Shown: positions 22,360-36,262, counted from the stretch's first letter. The stretch is DNA of 64,000 nt from Verpa conica (GCA_033030425.1 JAUFSD010000018.1:620001-684000); one strand, 5' to 3'. Notes: a model not told the origin generated them from the sequence alone. Program-made: numbers and translations.

Positions 22360-25300
22360 TTATACGACCGTCCACTCGGCATAGACACACCACCTAGCGC
22401 TCCTATCCGCCAACACCAACGCCCTCCAGGCTCCTCGCTCTCCACACTTTATTATTGTCTCCCAGATCATCCCGTTCTCAGTCCCCATGGTATCGGCTTT
22501 CTTCATTAATCTTAGTATCTTGCCAGCTGGTGTCTGGATAGCTAGTTTGGCAGGCTTCGGTCCATTAATTAAGCTGTCGCTCGTCAACCCTTCACTAGGG
22601 TGCTGCCGCACCGCAAAAACGAATGTGTTGTTCACTGCTAGTCTGGCACACTGTGGCTGTGACACGTAGAGATCATGACGTTGCGCGTGAGGTGTTGGGT
22701 GTCGGACTAAAAAGTCGTAAGGGGGATTTTCACCCGTATGCATAATTGGCAATGCAAATGCTAGTGGGTGTGGGTTATCGCGTATTGAATGCTATCAAGA
22801 TAGCTAAGTTAACTATGTGCTATGCTAAAAAAAAAAGGAATTTATAGAAAGTTAGGTAACTCACGATTAAGCCCCGCTTTCCAGCATAGATCTTCAACAC
22901 ACCATGCCCTTCATCCCCAGGTAATACTGCTTTGACCCTATATGTCTTGGCCCCATTCTCCCAGACTACCTGACAAAGCGCCCTCTTTTTTACAACATCT
23001 CCACTCTCGAATATATCACCATCCTGATCAACTGCAAATCCTCGTACCTCTACTTCTGCGATGCATTCAACATCTATAGGAACAGTAAACTCAATTTGAG
23101 CAACTTCCAAATCTTCGATTCTGGTGAGACTAGTGTCAAAATTATTCATCTGTAGGCTGTGTTTGAAAAATGGCGGACAAGCGGATGGTAAGGCTAGTAA
23201 TATTGCCATCGGTAATGGAGGGGTCATATGCTGCTGCTCCGCTCTTTGCGGTACATGTGTCCAACAAAGATGGCTTGGCTTAGTCAAAAAGTAGAAGAGT
23301 TCTGCCTGTGATGTAGATGCCGATGAATACATAACTCTTCTAGGATTTGTTGGCGAAGCAAGTGAACAGTCCATAAATCTCCATTCACCGTCCACGATTA
23401 CTGCGTTCCACCAATGGTTTGGTCGTGGGCACATTTCGACATCTAAGGCTTCACCGGGGACCTTTAGGTAACCCGCCACGATCTCACAATGAACCCCTAC
23501 TGCACTACACATTCCCATCACAACCTCTGCAACCTCTGCAGGACCTCCTCTCCTTTGCTGTATAATATTTCTTGGGTCTGGTCCTCCTTGTCCCTGTTTT
23601 CCGTCTAAAGGCCCACTTGGATGTTCCCAGGCAATCTTTTCTGAAACCCAAGTAAAGATAGCACGCAGACGCTGGAGGTCGCTACGGTATGGGCGACAGA
23701 CGTGGTGGGCCGCTAGGCTTTCAGGGGTTGTCAGTGGGGGCAAATTGCCAATAAACCTTGTACCTTTGTCCACTAGTGCTAGGTTCGCTGTATCAAAATC
23801 TGCCGGATTCTCTACTGCACGTCCATCCGCACCTTCATCTCCATCCACATCATCATCTAGAGCATCGACAGGGCGAAGAACTATCTGGTCCATCAGTTGT
23901 TGCTTCTCTTGCCTTTCTATTCGTTCGTTTCTTGATAGCGTGTTGGATCGGTTGACATCTCTTCGAACTTGAACCCAGTCTTGACTTTGTAGCTGCATTG
24001 GTGCCCACCCACCTGATATTGCATTAACGCCGTCTGGGATGGTTTTCGGTGTCGATATTGGGACTGGAGAGCTTGTGCCTGTTGCTAAACTTCTTGCAGA
24101 AGCAGTACTGGTCTTTGCGCTATTTAATATTTTCTTGAGGAATCCTGTTTTCTTTGGTTTTGGCCCTGGCTTCGGCGTCGATAAACCCCCAAGCCCACCA
24201 CCTCCCGAAGTAGCCTCCGGAGCACCCCATGTTTGTCCTCTCCGCAGCACACCTGGCCCAACACCCCCTGAACTTGATCCCGAACCACTCCCAGAACCAA
24301 AAGTAGGGGTTTCAGACCTCCCAAAACCTCCAAACATCTGCTTCTGTACACTAGTACCACTTGCTCCTATTACACTTGTAGCCTTTTCCTTTCTCCGTGC
24401 TAGGCTTCCTGCACTAGTCGCTGAGAATCCACCAGCACTAATCCCACTCATAATACTAGCACTGGTCAGAGCCGTCGAGGTAGTGGCATTTGTGCTACTA
24501 GATTGGTTAGATGTCGCACTGGATTTTATCGTTGTTGTTCTAGAAAGTGGTCTAGGGCGGACCAACTTATTTGGACCCGGGCTTCGACGGCCCATGTCGT
24601 ACATCGATTTTCGGTTGCTTACAGACATAGGGTCTCCAGTCAGGGGGCGCATATTGTCATATGAGGCGTTCTTTGGTGGCGGCGGGGGTGGAAGGTCATC
24701 CTGATTGTTTCCATAGCGTTCGGATGGGTGATTAGAGAGCTGAAACCTCCTTAACCGGTCATCCATTCTATCGCTATAATTATTGAAGTTTGGTGGTCGT
24801 TGATTGTCAGGATATATGGTTATAACGTTTGGCTCTTCATCGGTATACCCTTCATTTCTATCACCTATCCCAAGCGAGGTTTCAGGCCGTACATAGCCCT
24901 TTCTTGTTGAGGGTGATGGATGATACTGTTGTGCAAATGCCTCGGGCGACCAAGGATCAACAGGGGTTTTAGGACGATTGTCATCACGTGCTGTCATATG
25001 TTGTAGGCTTTCCATTACATCTTCCATGGCGTTCCGCAAAGGACTCGGTGTGTTGCCTAGCATCGCGGGGGAGTGTGCACCATTCGGCGCTGGTGTACGC
25101 CGGCCCTCTTGAGGTGGCATTGGCGGGCCAGTGCGCTGGTATCTATGTGGCGGGGGGGCTGGTGGGGGGCTGACTTCATCCTGCGCATCATGATTCAGGT
25201 ATGGGTTTGGAGAAGCTGCACGATGGTACTGCATCATTGATGGGGCGGGTGAAGATGCCCTAGAATGGTAATGCATTGGCGGTGCTGGGGAAACAGTTCT

Positions 25301-25928
25301 TGGGATGTACTCTCTTCTAGACGTAGATGGCGCTGGAGAGGCTCCTCGGGGGTATGGGTTCGGGGAAACAGATCTTGAATGATAACCCGGTTGGTAAGGC
25401 ATGGGGGAACGTGATCGTTGGTCCTCATGGTAGTAATGCGCAGGCGGCTGCGGCGAAGGAACTCTCGAGTAGTGAGTAGGGGCCGGAGACGCTGCTCGCG
25501 AGTAGTGAGTAGGGACTGGGGATGCTGCTCTTGAGTAGTGAGTAGGAGCTGGAGATGCCGCCCTCGATATACTTCCACCACCTCCAAATCTTGGGCTCGA
25601 AGCTCCATTTCTTGAAGCTGGTCTGGAAGGAGGTATAGTATCGTCGAGGACTTGGACAAAGTTTGACGGAAATAACCCTGTCATCTGTCTGTTGCGCCTT
25701 AGACGACCCATCCACCATGATCCATCACCAGCATTGAGGCATTCAATGAGGTCGCCTTCAACGAAACCGAGGTCGCGTTTAGTCTGGAGGCAGATAGTAA
25801 CATATTTTGTTAGTGTTGTTAGCCAATTGTTGATGGGGTCGACAGCATGATACCTCTCCACTCCATGAGTAAATAGCCTTGCACAGGCAAGGAAACCTGG
25901 TAGGTATAGGGATACCTTCGCCTGGCAT
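22360..25928 (-). CDS. CYK3: SH3 and transglutaminase-like cytokinesis protein (Cyk3 type)
   Basis: Exons 25854-25928, 22865-25783 and 22360-22791 give 1141 residues. Residues 1-72 form an SH3 domain (CKAIYSWSGE spliced to TKRDLGFVEGDLIE, then WWMGRL and GLFPSNFVQVL). A long Pro/Ser/Arg-rich disordered part follows, with seven or so repeats of SRAASPxPTHY-like units near residues 100-220 and PPPPP runs. A transglutaminase-like fold covers about 700-850, with NHWWNAV and WRFMDCS holding the His and Asp positions. The third region (GENPPYDF...) closes the protein. Cyk3 acts at the division site with septum and actomyosin-ring factors. The exon 1 start is upstream of the longest plain ORF, which begins inside intron 1. 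The catalytic cysteine seems absent. Confidence 0.88.
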
Positions 25929-26724
25929 CTTTTTGGTCGCTCCTCGGCGCTTGGGGGGGGGGAGATCTAGGTTGAAATTATCGGTGTAGGCGCAGTTGTA
26001 TAGTAAAGAAGGAATGAATGAAACGAGTGCAAAACGTGAATTTTCAATTAAAGTAAGATTAGAGAAATGAAGAGGTGTGTGTACAGAGAGATTGCAATAT
26101 GATTAAAATGGAACGGATGGTTTGATTGCTAGCGGGGGAGCGTGGTTGAGGTTTAGATGGTAAGGTGTAAACAACATGCCAGGTCAGGGTCACACGCGAA
26201 GCCATCAGACGAAGAATAGGCCAGTAGCCTGCTGCTGCGTGGTTGTCCTGGCAGCCGCGCGCGACAACAAGCTTCCGCTTACGGCTGGGGCTTCAGCCGC
26301 CTCCTTACCCATGGGAATTGACGTGCATGTATGCAGATGACGATGGGTTGATGAGCCGCCTCATGAACTGTGGGGTCAGGGGGGAAGCATGGGGGAATGA
26401 GACGGGGAAGCGTGGTAAGGAACGGGTCTGAGGAAAGTGATAAGATAGGATAGATAGCCCAAACCCCCCCTCACAAAAAAAAGCCTGAGAGCCCCTCACC
26501 TTCTTTCCCCCACCCACAGCTTAGAATGAGGGACGATAATGGAACGAGAATAGGCACGAGAACTGACCCATCTCGCTTGTATCTCCAACCGCATAAAAAC
26601 TCGATACAACACTATAATCTTCATAAATTTAACTAGTTGCGCTAACCTCATATTGCTTGCGGGTTTCCTGTTTAAAAATCCGCTATACGTACCTGAGTAA
26701 ATAGGCACCTAGATCTGGAAAAAT
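25929..26724. promoter_or_regulatory. Shared divergent promoter region, Cyk3 homolog and cyclotransferase
   Basis: The 796 bp between the two start codons serve genes reading in opposite directions. It has a G9 run near 25958, GC-rich stretches and pyrimidine tracts, but no clear TATA element. No gene is seen inside. Confidence 0.4.
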
Positions 26725-27502
26725 ATGGCTGGGAGTAATGCTTCTCTTCCAAAACCTACTGGGAACACCGCCTTCTTTTACGGTACGTTTGTTCATCCCC
26801 CCCCTTCACAGTGCCATAGTATTCCACATATATACTTTCTATTCATCTACGAATAAACCTAATAATTCGCTTAAAGGCACCCTCATGGCTGTTCCTATCC
26901 TATCCCGTGTGATATATGGCACAGCTTCTCCTGAATCCTGGCAGGTCGCCTCCCTCCGCGTTCGTCCGGCTATCCTTCACTCGTACTGTCGTTACCAGGT
27001 CCGTTTCGTTGATTATCCTGGGATTGTTCCGGAGGAGGGCAAAGTAGTTCGTGGGACATACGTTGAGGGCCTCACACAGGGTGATATTATTCGCCTAGAT
27101 AGGTTTGAAGGAGGTGGTTACGAACGCACAAAGGTCCAGGTTAAAATCCTCGGTAATAATTGCGAAGAGAGAGACGAGGATATTGAGACAGAGACATACG
27201 TTTGGACTGCTGGAAGAAATAAGCTTAAGGATGAGGAATGGGATTTCCAGGAGTTTGTCAAAACAAAATTATCAAGATGGGTGGGGTCCTCGAGTGAATA
27301 TACTGGTAAGTTATAGTTCTTTCTTTTTGACAGAATGGACATTGACCGTTGAACAAATTTTATAGAAGTCGACGAAGCCGATCCACTTAGGACACACTGG
27401 TGGCAGGCTACACCCCCACCTAATAACACCTTAGGAGAGGAGCCTGGGCCTAAAGAAACAGAAGGGGAAGTGAGTGTAGAGGAAATCAAAAATGCTGTTT
27501 AA
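26725..27502 (+). CDS. AIG2-like gamma-glutamylcyclotransferase
   Basis: Exons 26725-26782, 26877-27305 and 27366-27502 give 207 residues. The substrate-loop motif FFYGTLM is formed across intron 1. A conserved glutamate follows in DRFEGGGYER, the place of the catalytic acid in GGCT/AIG2 folds. The mid part (RVRPAILHSYCRYQVRFVDYPG) is typical of fungal members with VxGxYVEGLTxGD. The C-terminal tail (WWQATPPP onwards) is acidic. The likely reaction is cyclisation of gamma-glutamyl groups to 5-oxoproline, but the substrate is not known for this group. Intergenic 27503-28478 shows nothing. Confidence 0.85.
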
Positions 27503-28478
27503 GTCCATGCAAGGTTTGTGACAAGCTAGTCAAAGCCCATAGGGATTAAGAAATGAAGACTAGGGGGAACTATCTAGGATAAGACTTATGCGTATTTAAA
27601 TTTTTTTTTTAAAAGGGCAAACATTTAGAATACGATAGTTCCTAATGATTTTGTACGCTGTATACCATTTATCTGTGCCACCCCCAGGATGGTCAGAAAC
27701 TCAGCAAAACCTCTGTTTAAGACAACAACTATAACAAGGTAAATGTAGACAGTGACCCCTTTAGTCCACTAAATTGTGAATACACTGGGCTGGTAAAAAT
27801 AGGGGGGAATTCCGAAATTAACTCTGAGTTTCTCTAAAATATTGATGAATAGTGGCCTAATCATAAAATATATTTAGTGCTCTTTAGAGTGTAGTTAGGC
27901 ATAGACAGTGCATAGGAGAGATAACATACGGCATACAAACTGGTATCCTGAACTTCCACAATAATAAATTTCGCTAAGGCATTGAACGCCCTCTGGAATC
28001 TTCAATTTTCTAATACATGTACTTGAACTATGTAGTAAAGAATTTTCTTCTAGTTTCTGATCAAAGACTAGCTAAGTATACGTGTGCTTGGGAGGCCCAA
28101 GGTCGAGGAAATAGAGTAAATTCTAATGGTGTTTGACACTTTATTAATATCTACTAAAGAACGAGATATATTCTCAGGACTATAGGCAGTTTATTACTAC
28201 AGTTGTTTTAATGATACGCATTCCTTTGAAATGTGGTCGGTAACTAAGGGTGCCAACGACAACTTTCATGTACCTTGTGCATAGCTTGCTTGGACCAAGA
28301 CATTCGATGGCATTGTACCCCCACTATCCATCGCAACTCAACATTATCTCCCAGCAAGATCCACCATTCCAGTTCTTTTCAAGGAGAACCCTAGCTATCC
28401 ATTGATTCAACATCTATTTAGGTTTTTACCTTATTTCATCATATAGCTCGATAGATATCGCTTACACTCTTCGTCGCT

Positions 28479-31400
28479 ATGGGTGCTGGAGATAGCAAAC
28501 TGTCCTTCAAAAAAGGCGTGTTTCGCCTTGCAGAAGAACATGTAAAGTTATACTTTTCTGCATTATCATTTTTGAAGCCTCACAACTGACTGCTTGCTAG
28601 AATATACCAGCAAATGATCCTTATTGGCTGTCATTCTGGGAGCTCCCAGAATCTGCCGAAGACGTCTTCACCCTATTCTCTGCGGCAGATATCCGCCGCA
28701 CTCGCGACGCCCACCTTGAGAATCTCGAAACACTTATCTTAGCTTTATCTTCAAGGCTCTTCGCATTACGGAATCATGCATCATTTCCTGACCCCGAGAT
28801 TGCTCCAGAAAGGGATGCCCTGAATTGTATTCGGGTACTTACCAGGGTCTTGCCATTCATCTATGAGAAGGATGAGCTCGAAGAATGGCAAGAAAAATTC
28901 TTTTGGTCTTCTCGGCGGAGGAGATCAAGAAGTTCTTCGGTAATCAGGACTGAGATCTTATTTGACGAAAGGAGCCAGGAGGATGAGACTATTCTTCAGC
29001 CCCCACCAGCTGCGGATGAGTTCGAGGATGCCCCTCCACTAATGGAGGAGCTGATAGACACTTTGATAGATCTTTTATTCTACTCAGGGTTCACTCTACC
29101 TCAAACATTTTCATCAAAGGCAAGAGTCTCGTATGCAATTTGGCAAAGTGGTGTTGGGTGTAACACCCCAGTTGGAACTACCAAAGAATTTGAGTCGAAC
29201 AAGATAGAAACCTTAAGGCTATTACTGGCAGTCGCATCTAAAGCCGTTTTCATGTCTGCCAGTTTGTCTTCCTTTTCCAGACTAGGGTTATTTCTAGAAA
29301 TCCACTGACATCTAGGGAGTAGGTATATTACCTATAAAGGGAACCAGGGCACTGACTTATATTGTGACCTGCGGCGAGAAAAAGATTGTGCTCTCGACTT
29401 TATGTTCTCTACTAAACACGGTAATGATTTTTCTATCCTGTTCAAGTATCTCAAACGTTGATAGATCAACCCGTAGACTTTAAAATATAACCCCGCGAGT
29501 TGGAGGGTTCCATATGATCATGTTGTGTTCACAGATCCTCGGCAGGTCCTTGTTACATACTGTTTACAGCTACTTCTAACTCTACTTCTGTACCCTGTCC
29601 CAGAAGCCCCCCCAAACGAACCGCAGTTGAAAAACAATTATAGGCATTACCTGGGGAGGCTTCACAGGACACAGGATTTTCAATTCTTGGTTGATGGCAT
29701 GACGCGAGTCTTAAATCAACCGGTAAAACCGCCTACTGGTTTTTTTGTTTCCCTTTCTAATGGTTAAAAATAGATTCAAGCCACTACATCATATCTTCCA
29801 GGCAGTCAAAAAACAATCAAATGGGCGCCAGAAATGATTATGCTTTTCTGGGAGAGTTTACAATGTAACAAGGCATGTCCCCGTAGGTGAGTGGAGCTTA
29901 AAACATGTTACTAATGTCTTAGTAGCGATTTCGAAGCTTCATAATCGATACCAATCGGGTCCACGATTTTGTTATATTAATAATCTACTACGCATTGGAA
30001 CATAGGCTAGATCCTTCAAAATCAGGGGTTGTCAGGATGTGTGTGTTTGTGTTGCAAACTTTATCTACAGAACAAAAGTTTGGGATGAGTCTCAATAAAC
30101 GCTTCGAGGGGCAGAATACCCTACCAGCTAGCGTTCGGGTCCCATCCTTCAGTGGGACATATGCAGATTACTTGATTATTGTAAGTTCCCGAATATCCAT
30201 GAAAGTCTAAGTATTGGATCCTGATATGTAACAAATAGTCTATCTACAGCTTGATCACGAGCAGCAAAGGAAAATTAGGAGCAGTATACCCAGCATTACT
30301 AGCTATTGTAGCCAATGTGGCCCCACATGCCCAAAACCTATCATCAGCCGCTAGCGCAAAATTAGTACAACTGTTCGTCTCAATGTCCGCTCCAGGATTT
30401 TTACTAGCAAATGAGACAAATCATACTCTGCTGCATTCTCTTCTGGAATCGATGAATTCAATCATTGAGCACCAATACCTAGGTAGCTTACGTTCCACAA
30501 TTCGATATACAGATGCAACTATTGACATATCTTGTAGAAAATCCAAATTTTATTTACGCTGTACTGCGATCTCATAAAAGATTCGAGGCCCTCCGAAACT
30601 TTACCCTCGAGAGTGGTCAGGAAGAGATGGATCGTCAGAATAGGTTGAGGAAGGATAAGGGCGATAATGGAAGCGAAAGTCCCCGTAAAATGTCTTTTAG
30701 TGAGGAATCGCATAGTCAATCACAAAGGGTAGGGCCCGAGGCGCTGACTCCTCTAAATCGATTCGAAATTGGAGATGATGGTGATGAAGATGATGATGAT
30801 GATGATGATGCTGGTGGTGCTGGTGCTGGTGCTAGTGGTGATGGCCATGACGGAGCTAAATCGAAGAAGCAGTCATCTGTTGCCTCAAACACTGTCACCT
30901 CCCCACCTCTGAGGTCACGGAATCCTTCAATATCTTCCTCCGTCGAAGATGCTGTTCCGTTACAACTCCGTGGAATGTCTGAAAAGGCTAGAGGAAAACT
31001 TCCAGAGGGCTCTTTCCAACGACAAGGCAGTACAACTAGCTTAGCTAGTCATATTGGCACTAATAGTCCTGGGGCATTGGCTGCTGGGTTCACCCCATCA
31101 TCAATCTGGGTAAGTTGAATAACTTAACTTATATCCCACTGCGTGCTAAGTAGATCATAGGTTGAGACATGGCTTCCACATTTACCACTCCATACAGTCC
31201 TCATTTTAATTCAACAGTTACAACCTCAGCTGCGCTTGGTCCTTTCAAACAACAATGGAACACGGGAGTCAAACGCTGCCTTGATTCTTGAGCGTATCCG
31301 GACAGCGGAAATTCGCGGGATCGAGCCTTCCCTCATTAAGACCCATATGTTTGAATGGAGCCCTTTAGCCCTGGGATGGTATGAATCTCTGCTCTGGGGA

Positions 31401-31637
31401 TTTATTTTTGTATCCGAGAGACATGTATCCAAGGGTACTGTGGGTGTGTGGAATGGAACCGCGGTAAAACTTTTTAGAGTGCAGGAGACCGCGCCCGAAG
31501 GCCCTAGTCTCCTAGCACCTAGAGGGGGTGTAGATGCGATTGGGACAAATTTAATCGAACGGCTGGGGAATGTAGGTTTGGGACGAGGACAATCACAGCC
31601 ACAGACCAATGTTAGCGACTATACTTCTACTGAATGA
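28479..31637 (+). CDS. HID1 family protein (Hid1/Ftp105)
   Basis: Nine exons (28479-28541, 28601-29261, 29320-29420, 29477-29722, 29774-29872, 29926-30180, 30239-30482, 30538-31109, 31218-31637) give 886 residues. It starts MGAGDSKLSF, with glycine 2 suited to N-myristoylation. Family blocks are ANDPYWLSFWELPESAEDVF, AIWQSGVGCNTPVGTT, LTYIVTCGEKKIVLSTL, KYNPASWRVPYDHVV and FIYAVLRSHKRFEAL. A variable acidic and Ser-rich part (about exon 8) follows. Ftp105/HID1 proteins sit on Golgi or endosomal membranes and act in vesicle sorting; yeast Ftp105 also places a deubiquitinase at the Golgi. Intron 5 appears to use a GC donor (AAG|GCATGT). Exon 9 ends YTSTE. Confidence 0.88.
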
Positions 31638-34600
31638 CATGCGGTCGTATAGGGTTTTAATGTGACCTTGGGCTTTGGTTTTGTTTCTTTCTTTGGTCCA
31701 CTTTATTCCTAGTCTACTTATTAGTAGGGTACCCTGGTTACCTTTCGTTTTATTTGGCTTGGTTTTGATATAGAACCGTAAGAACATTGCAATACTAGTG
31801 AATATCACTTGAAGAGCCGAATCCTAGTTTCCTAGGTACACATGGCAGGCGCTATATCTACATATGATTTAACTTATTTAACCAATTTGCATATATTGTT
31901 ACATTGAATATTAGGATAAAAAATTTTCAGCTGGTAAAGACAGTTGAAGAGGATAGAAGACTCTTGGATCTCCTATGGTGATGGCATTTTTAATCCATAA
32001 TACCCTTGCAAGAGCATAAATATAACATAGCTCCTCCTTACTATAGGATGTACCCCTGAATAAACTCTGTTCTTTGCATATACTATTTTTGGGGGACAAA
32101 AATAACCGCCCACCTATGACAGTTATACCCCAATTCCAACCCCAACTAGGCACTATAATAATAATTAATAAGAATAGAAAATTGAATAATAAAGGAAATA
32201 AAGTGTTAATTTATATACTACCAACTTATATAATGGAGAAAGTGTTATGTTTATGTGGAGCTAGCTCCTGGTTGTCATGTGGGGGGCGGTTATTTATGTC
32301 CTCCGACAATAAATCGAGTTTGGAGCAAGCGCTACGGGTTGGGTAAGGGGTCAAAGTGGTAGTCGGTAGTTGATTATAATGAATAAATAACTCGTTTGAT
32401 TTATGTTCTTTATAGCAAGAAGGTATGATAATAAAACTAAATATTATTTAGGAGAGTCTATTCTGGATCTAGAAGTATAAATATTAGTTAACTCAGAATA
32501 GATGAACTTTATTTTATGCCCTAAACTTTTTATATTATTTTGGACACAAACTATTAGATTGGTAGATACTCAGTACTCAACTCCTCCTATGAAAATTCTC
32601 CTATAAGGCTGAGCTCGTAATCTATTTAGGGATGGGCTTATCTGAGATATTTGAAGCTAGGCCACATTTATAGTGTTTTTAATGACCACCTAATTATAAC
32701 ATCAGGGGCTACAATTATCATAATGATTCTAGAAATTACATGAGTATCAACGGGTCCAAAAGAGCTATTATAACGTCTTTCTGCTAGTATAATTGTCTCT
32801 ACAAGAGGGTTAGTATAGGGTATTATTATATTGGTTTACGCCACTATAGTTATCTGCAACGCTACAATAACCACTACTCACAACTAAAATCAGCTTCCTA
32901 GTCTTCAAATACATAGGCTATATACTATAACTATGTTAGATGGCTCATCACCACCCACGCGCGAAATGGGGGTAGTTATGCCCTCTCACCCTATAGAATA
33001 CACGTTAGTGCCGTGAGTGTAATAAGGGCTCTTGGAAGTTGGTCTTGGTTTATATCTCTAACATCTCGAAATATAAATACGTCAGGTCCCCTCTAAACAT
33101 CTTGAACTCACTAGCCAAAAATTCGAGATAACACGATTACTGAAAGGATTTGAGAGAGCTGAAGGCGGAAAGTGAGTTGAAGGTACTCCTAGAAGACCTG
33201 TTGAGGAGCTCATCAATTATTGCATGTTGTCGGTCAATAGTTAGATAGTTCTCACATTACCTGTGGAACTGAGAGTATGACTTTGATTTGCATAAGAGGC
33301 TTTTCTGAACCAACTACCGAACTTCAGAATCACAATTGAGGTCGAGGGTTACGGGGTTTTGAGGATACCCTTTCTGAAGAAGGGGGGTTGTGATAATATA
33401 GATGAAATCCCTCTATTAATGGGCTATGGATGGCTAGGGAGCGTTTTGGAGCTCTCAAAGATGCTGAAACAAAGCCACCAGCTTGGTAAATCCTCACTAC
33501 CTTTCATATTATTCTCCCTTCGTATGTGACCTTTGGGGTCACACTCTTACGTTGCTCTGACGTTAGTTTATTTGATATTCCATTTTCAGGTGGAAATTTT
33601 AATACTCTGGGTGTTTCTACATTCCTTGGGATAAGGTCATCCCGGGTTTCAGGTGGCCCGAAGATGAAAGAGCTTAGGTATACATAGTATAGGGAGCTAA
33701 AAAATCTAATAAATTTACCTAAAATGTTATACCTAGGCTTATAGGAAGCTTTAGTCGTATAGGGCGGGAGTTACGATTCCTTGATATGCATACCTTTGTA
33801 CTTGAATATCCTGAAATTATTCGTGAAATAAATCTTGATATGCTTATTGTGAACCTCTACTATTAATGAGTGATTCTCTAAATAAAACTCGTTACCGGTA
33901 CCTTGTCAGGCGGGGGATTTCCTGGAGGTTACGGTCAGGACGAAATCTTGAAGTTCGCTTAGTAGAAGGTTTTATTGCCGAGAAAGCAACCCCTTTCATA
34001 TAGGTTGACTGATTCACCCATTTATCTTTTAGCATTAATAAGAGAAAGGATCCATACCTTCAGTGACTATGTGTTTGGAATAAGCTTTTTATTAAAGTTT
34101 TATAGGTATTTGTTTTTGTTGCTACTTGTAGTTTGTTGACTATAGTTTAATATTAGACCTATAGTCACTGTAGGTCAATTGATAGAGTACTCACGTGGTT
34201 TATGTTATATGGGACTCCTGGTCCCCATAACGGGTTGTACCTTCATAAAGAAGCTTAACAGCGAAGCTAGTGACACTACTTGATTGTAGCTAGTAAAAAG
34301 AGCTTGTGGCCACTAGATATCAATCCAGTTACTTGAGAGATGGGTGGGAAATGGGAAGAGATATTGAGCCAGTAATTCTCCACTAAGCGCAGACACATAG
34401 TATACTTAATGTGTTAGGATATATACTAGCCTGGCGATTTGCGCTGTCTGAGACTATAAACTATGTACTAAAAAGCACAGGTCACGAAACCAGCACTTAA
34501 GTCAATCGCTAGTGGGATATACTGGTCATTTTTTTATTATGCGGCCTGTATAGAAGAAGTTCAAAAAATAAGTATGATATGGATATATCTGAGTTCTGGT

Positions 34601-34772
34601 TAATGTGGCTGGCTTCTGTTCAGAGTAGGCAGCTGTATATGACTTGATGATCATGATATTTTCTAAGTGATGAAAAGCATTCTATATATCTACCTACTAG
34701 TGCATATCGCCCCGCGTACTCCAGATTATCCAATAATCCCGCGTGCTAGTACCGAGAGGCGGGTTACCAACT
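31638..34772. other. AT-rich intergenic region, 3.1 kb, no intact gene
   Basis: No ORF over about 90 codons and no domain recognised on either strand. Short coding-looking shreds occur, for example near 33890-34050, but every frame is soon closed. The base composition and scattered stops look like old mobile or duplicated DNA that has decayed beyond recognition. I found no sign of a mitochondrial gene insertion. Confidence 0.4.
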
Positions 34773-35854
34773 TTATGAAAGTTCAAGGCTCTTAGTAGCT
34801 TCGCCATTCCCGAAAACCCAGAATTGGACGCCGAGATAAGCATCTAGTGCGAACTGGATGCCAGCGCACAGTCTAAACTGCATCCCGACATGATCGGAGG
34901 AAAAGAAAAATATGGTCTTCATGATATCACCAAGCAGCCACGATGCAAGTACCGACAAACGGAAACCTTTACAAGACCGCGCCTTTTGGTTTGCGATTAC
35001 CTGAGGTATAGGAAGAGTAGCTTCAACGCCCAGGGCGCAGTAACCAAGCAGCCCGACAAAAAGTTCAGATGATCCAAAAAATAACTGAAGAATGGCTGTA
35101 ACGACTACGAAGTAGACCAAAAACTCCCAATACCTGTGCTTCAGTCTACTATCAACACCTGTGTTGAGACGATATTAAAGATTTCTGGGAACAGGACGTA
35201 CGGTCTTTGAGGCCTCCATTGCCAGAAGTTGTAGGGTCTTTTAGTAGGATACACTACTCCTGCAAATGGAACTCTTTCGTCGAGATTTGACCGGTGGTCA
35301 AGGGCAACCTTAAGAAGTATACCTTGAACTAGAATCATAATAAGACCTAAAGGTAATAAGATTATGTTACGGTATGAGATATACGAGAGAAGATAAGGCC
35401 GAGGTGGGATTTTAGATAATTGACTTACTCTGTACCAACAAGCTCGTCTCAAACCGGGAACCAATCCAATAGAAACACCGGAGGATTGAAGCTACAAGCA
35501 TAATAAGAGGGGTCTATTATTAGAGATGCAAAAGTTGGTGTTAGCTAGAACCAAGTGTTCCCAGCAAAAGAAGGGATAAGCCGCTACTGCCAACCGACAT
35601 CAAGTGAGAAACCTCGTGAAGACTTTGTAACGTGGATATTTCGTATCTTGATGGAGTTGTAAGTCAGCCGATCGTAGCTTTTAGCAAGAGGGAAATGTAT
35701 TCTCACCTGATCCGCATAACTGGTTAACGGGCTCGTTATGAGACTAACGATATAAGTTAGCTTAAGAAGAAACAAATGAGAATAAAGCAGTAGATAGAAA
35801 GTGAACTTACAACAATGGGGCAACATGTTGTACCAAAAGAACTGTGAAACTCAT
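34773..35854 (-). CDS. PQ-loop repeat membrane protein (Any1/SLC66A2 homolog)
   Basis: Six exons (35811-35854, 35707-35743, 35599-35646, 35429-35513, 35202-35346, 34773-35133) give 239 residues. Two PQ-loop units are visible. The first is SPLTSYADQIRNI...SSRGFSLDTPLIML and the second is GVEATLPIPQVIANQKARSC. Several hydrophobic helices follow, with WLLGDIMKTIFFF. Yeast Any1 (the PQLC1/SLC66A2 group) sits in Golgi and endosome membranes and modifies phospholipid asymmetry set by flippases. Exon 1 is only 44 nt, and the acceptor of exon 2 must be the TTAG at 35744-35747, because the earlier AAG gives an immediate stop. Intron 3 has a GTCGGT donor. Confidence 0.85.
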
Positions 35855-36162
35855 GATGACTTAACTACCAACAGAGAGGTATAGGAGGTGATTAGGACGG
35901 TTGTTAACAACTTCGGCAATGCCAAGGTGATGGTTGAAAGTTGCGACCGGGATAACCTTCCTGTTCCCAGGTGTACTCGCTAACAAATCGGATACCGTAT
36001 CTACTCGTAGTCATCAAGCGTTTCCGGAATACGGTCGTGGGGTCGGGAAAGTCTCGGCTGCGTGGGGCACCAGTAAGGAGTGGGTGGTTGAGGCCGGTCA
36101 AGTGCTTGAGGCAATGAGTGTAGCGATGGAAGGAATGGGCCAGTTGGAGAGTAGTACTGTAG

Positions 36163-36262
36163 GTAGATCATGAGGTAGTGGAAAAAATCATGTATCGCTG
36201 TTAGCAGATCATGAGGTAGCGAAAAAATCATGTATTACTGTTTAATGAGGTAGCGAAGAAAG
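36163..36262. repeat. Short tandem repeat, about 45-bp unit
   Basis: GATCATGAGGTAGYGGAAAAAATCATGTAT occurs twice and a partial third unit (AATGAGGTAGCGAAG) follows. No gene lies between 35855 and 36764 otherwise. Confidence 0.6.

Noticed and set aside
24039..24704. A 221-codon plus-strand ORF opposite the Cyk3 gene
   Set aside because: A shadow of the Pro/Ser/Gly-rich coding strand, with no own features.
32390..34250. Possible mitochondrial DNA insertion in the AT-rich gap
   Set aside because: I looked for cox, nad, cob or rRNA words on both strands and found none that hold over more than a few codons.
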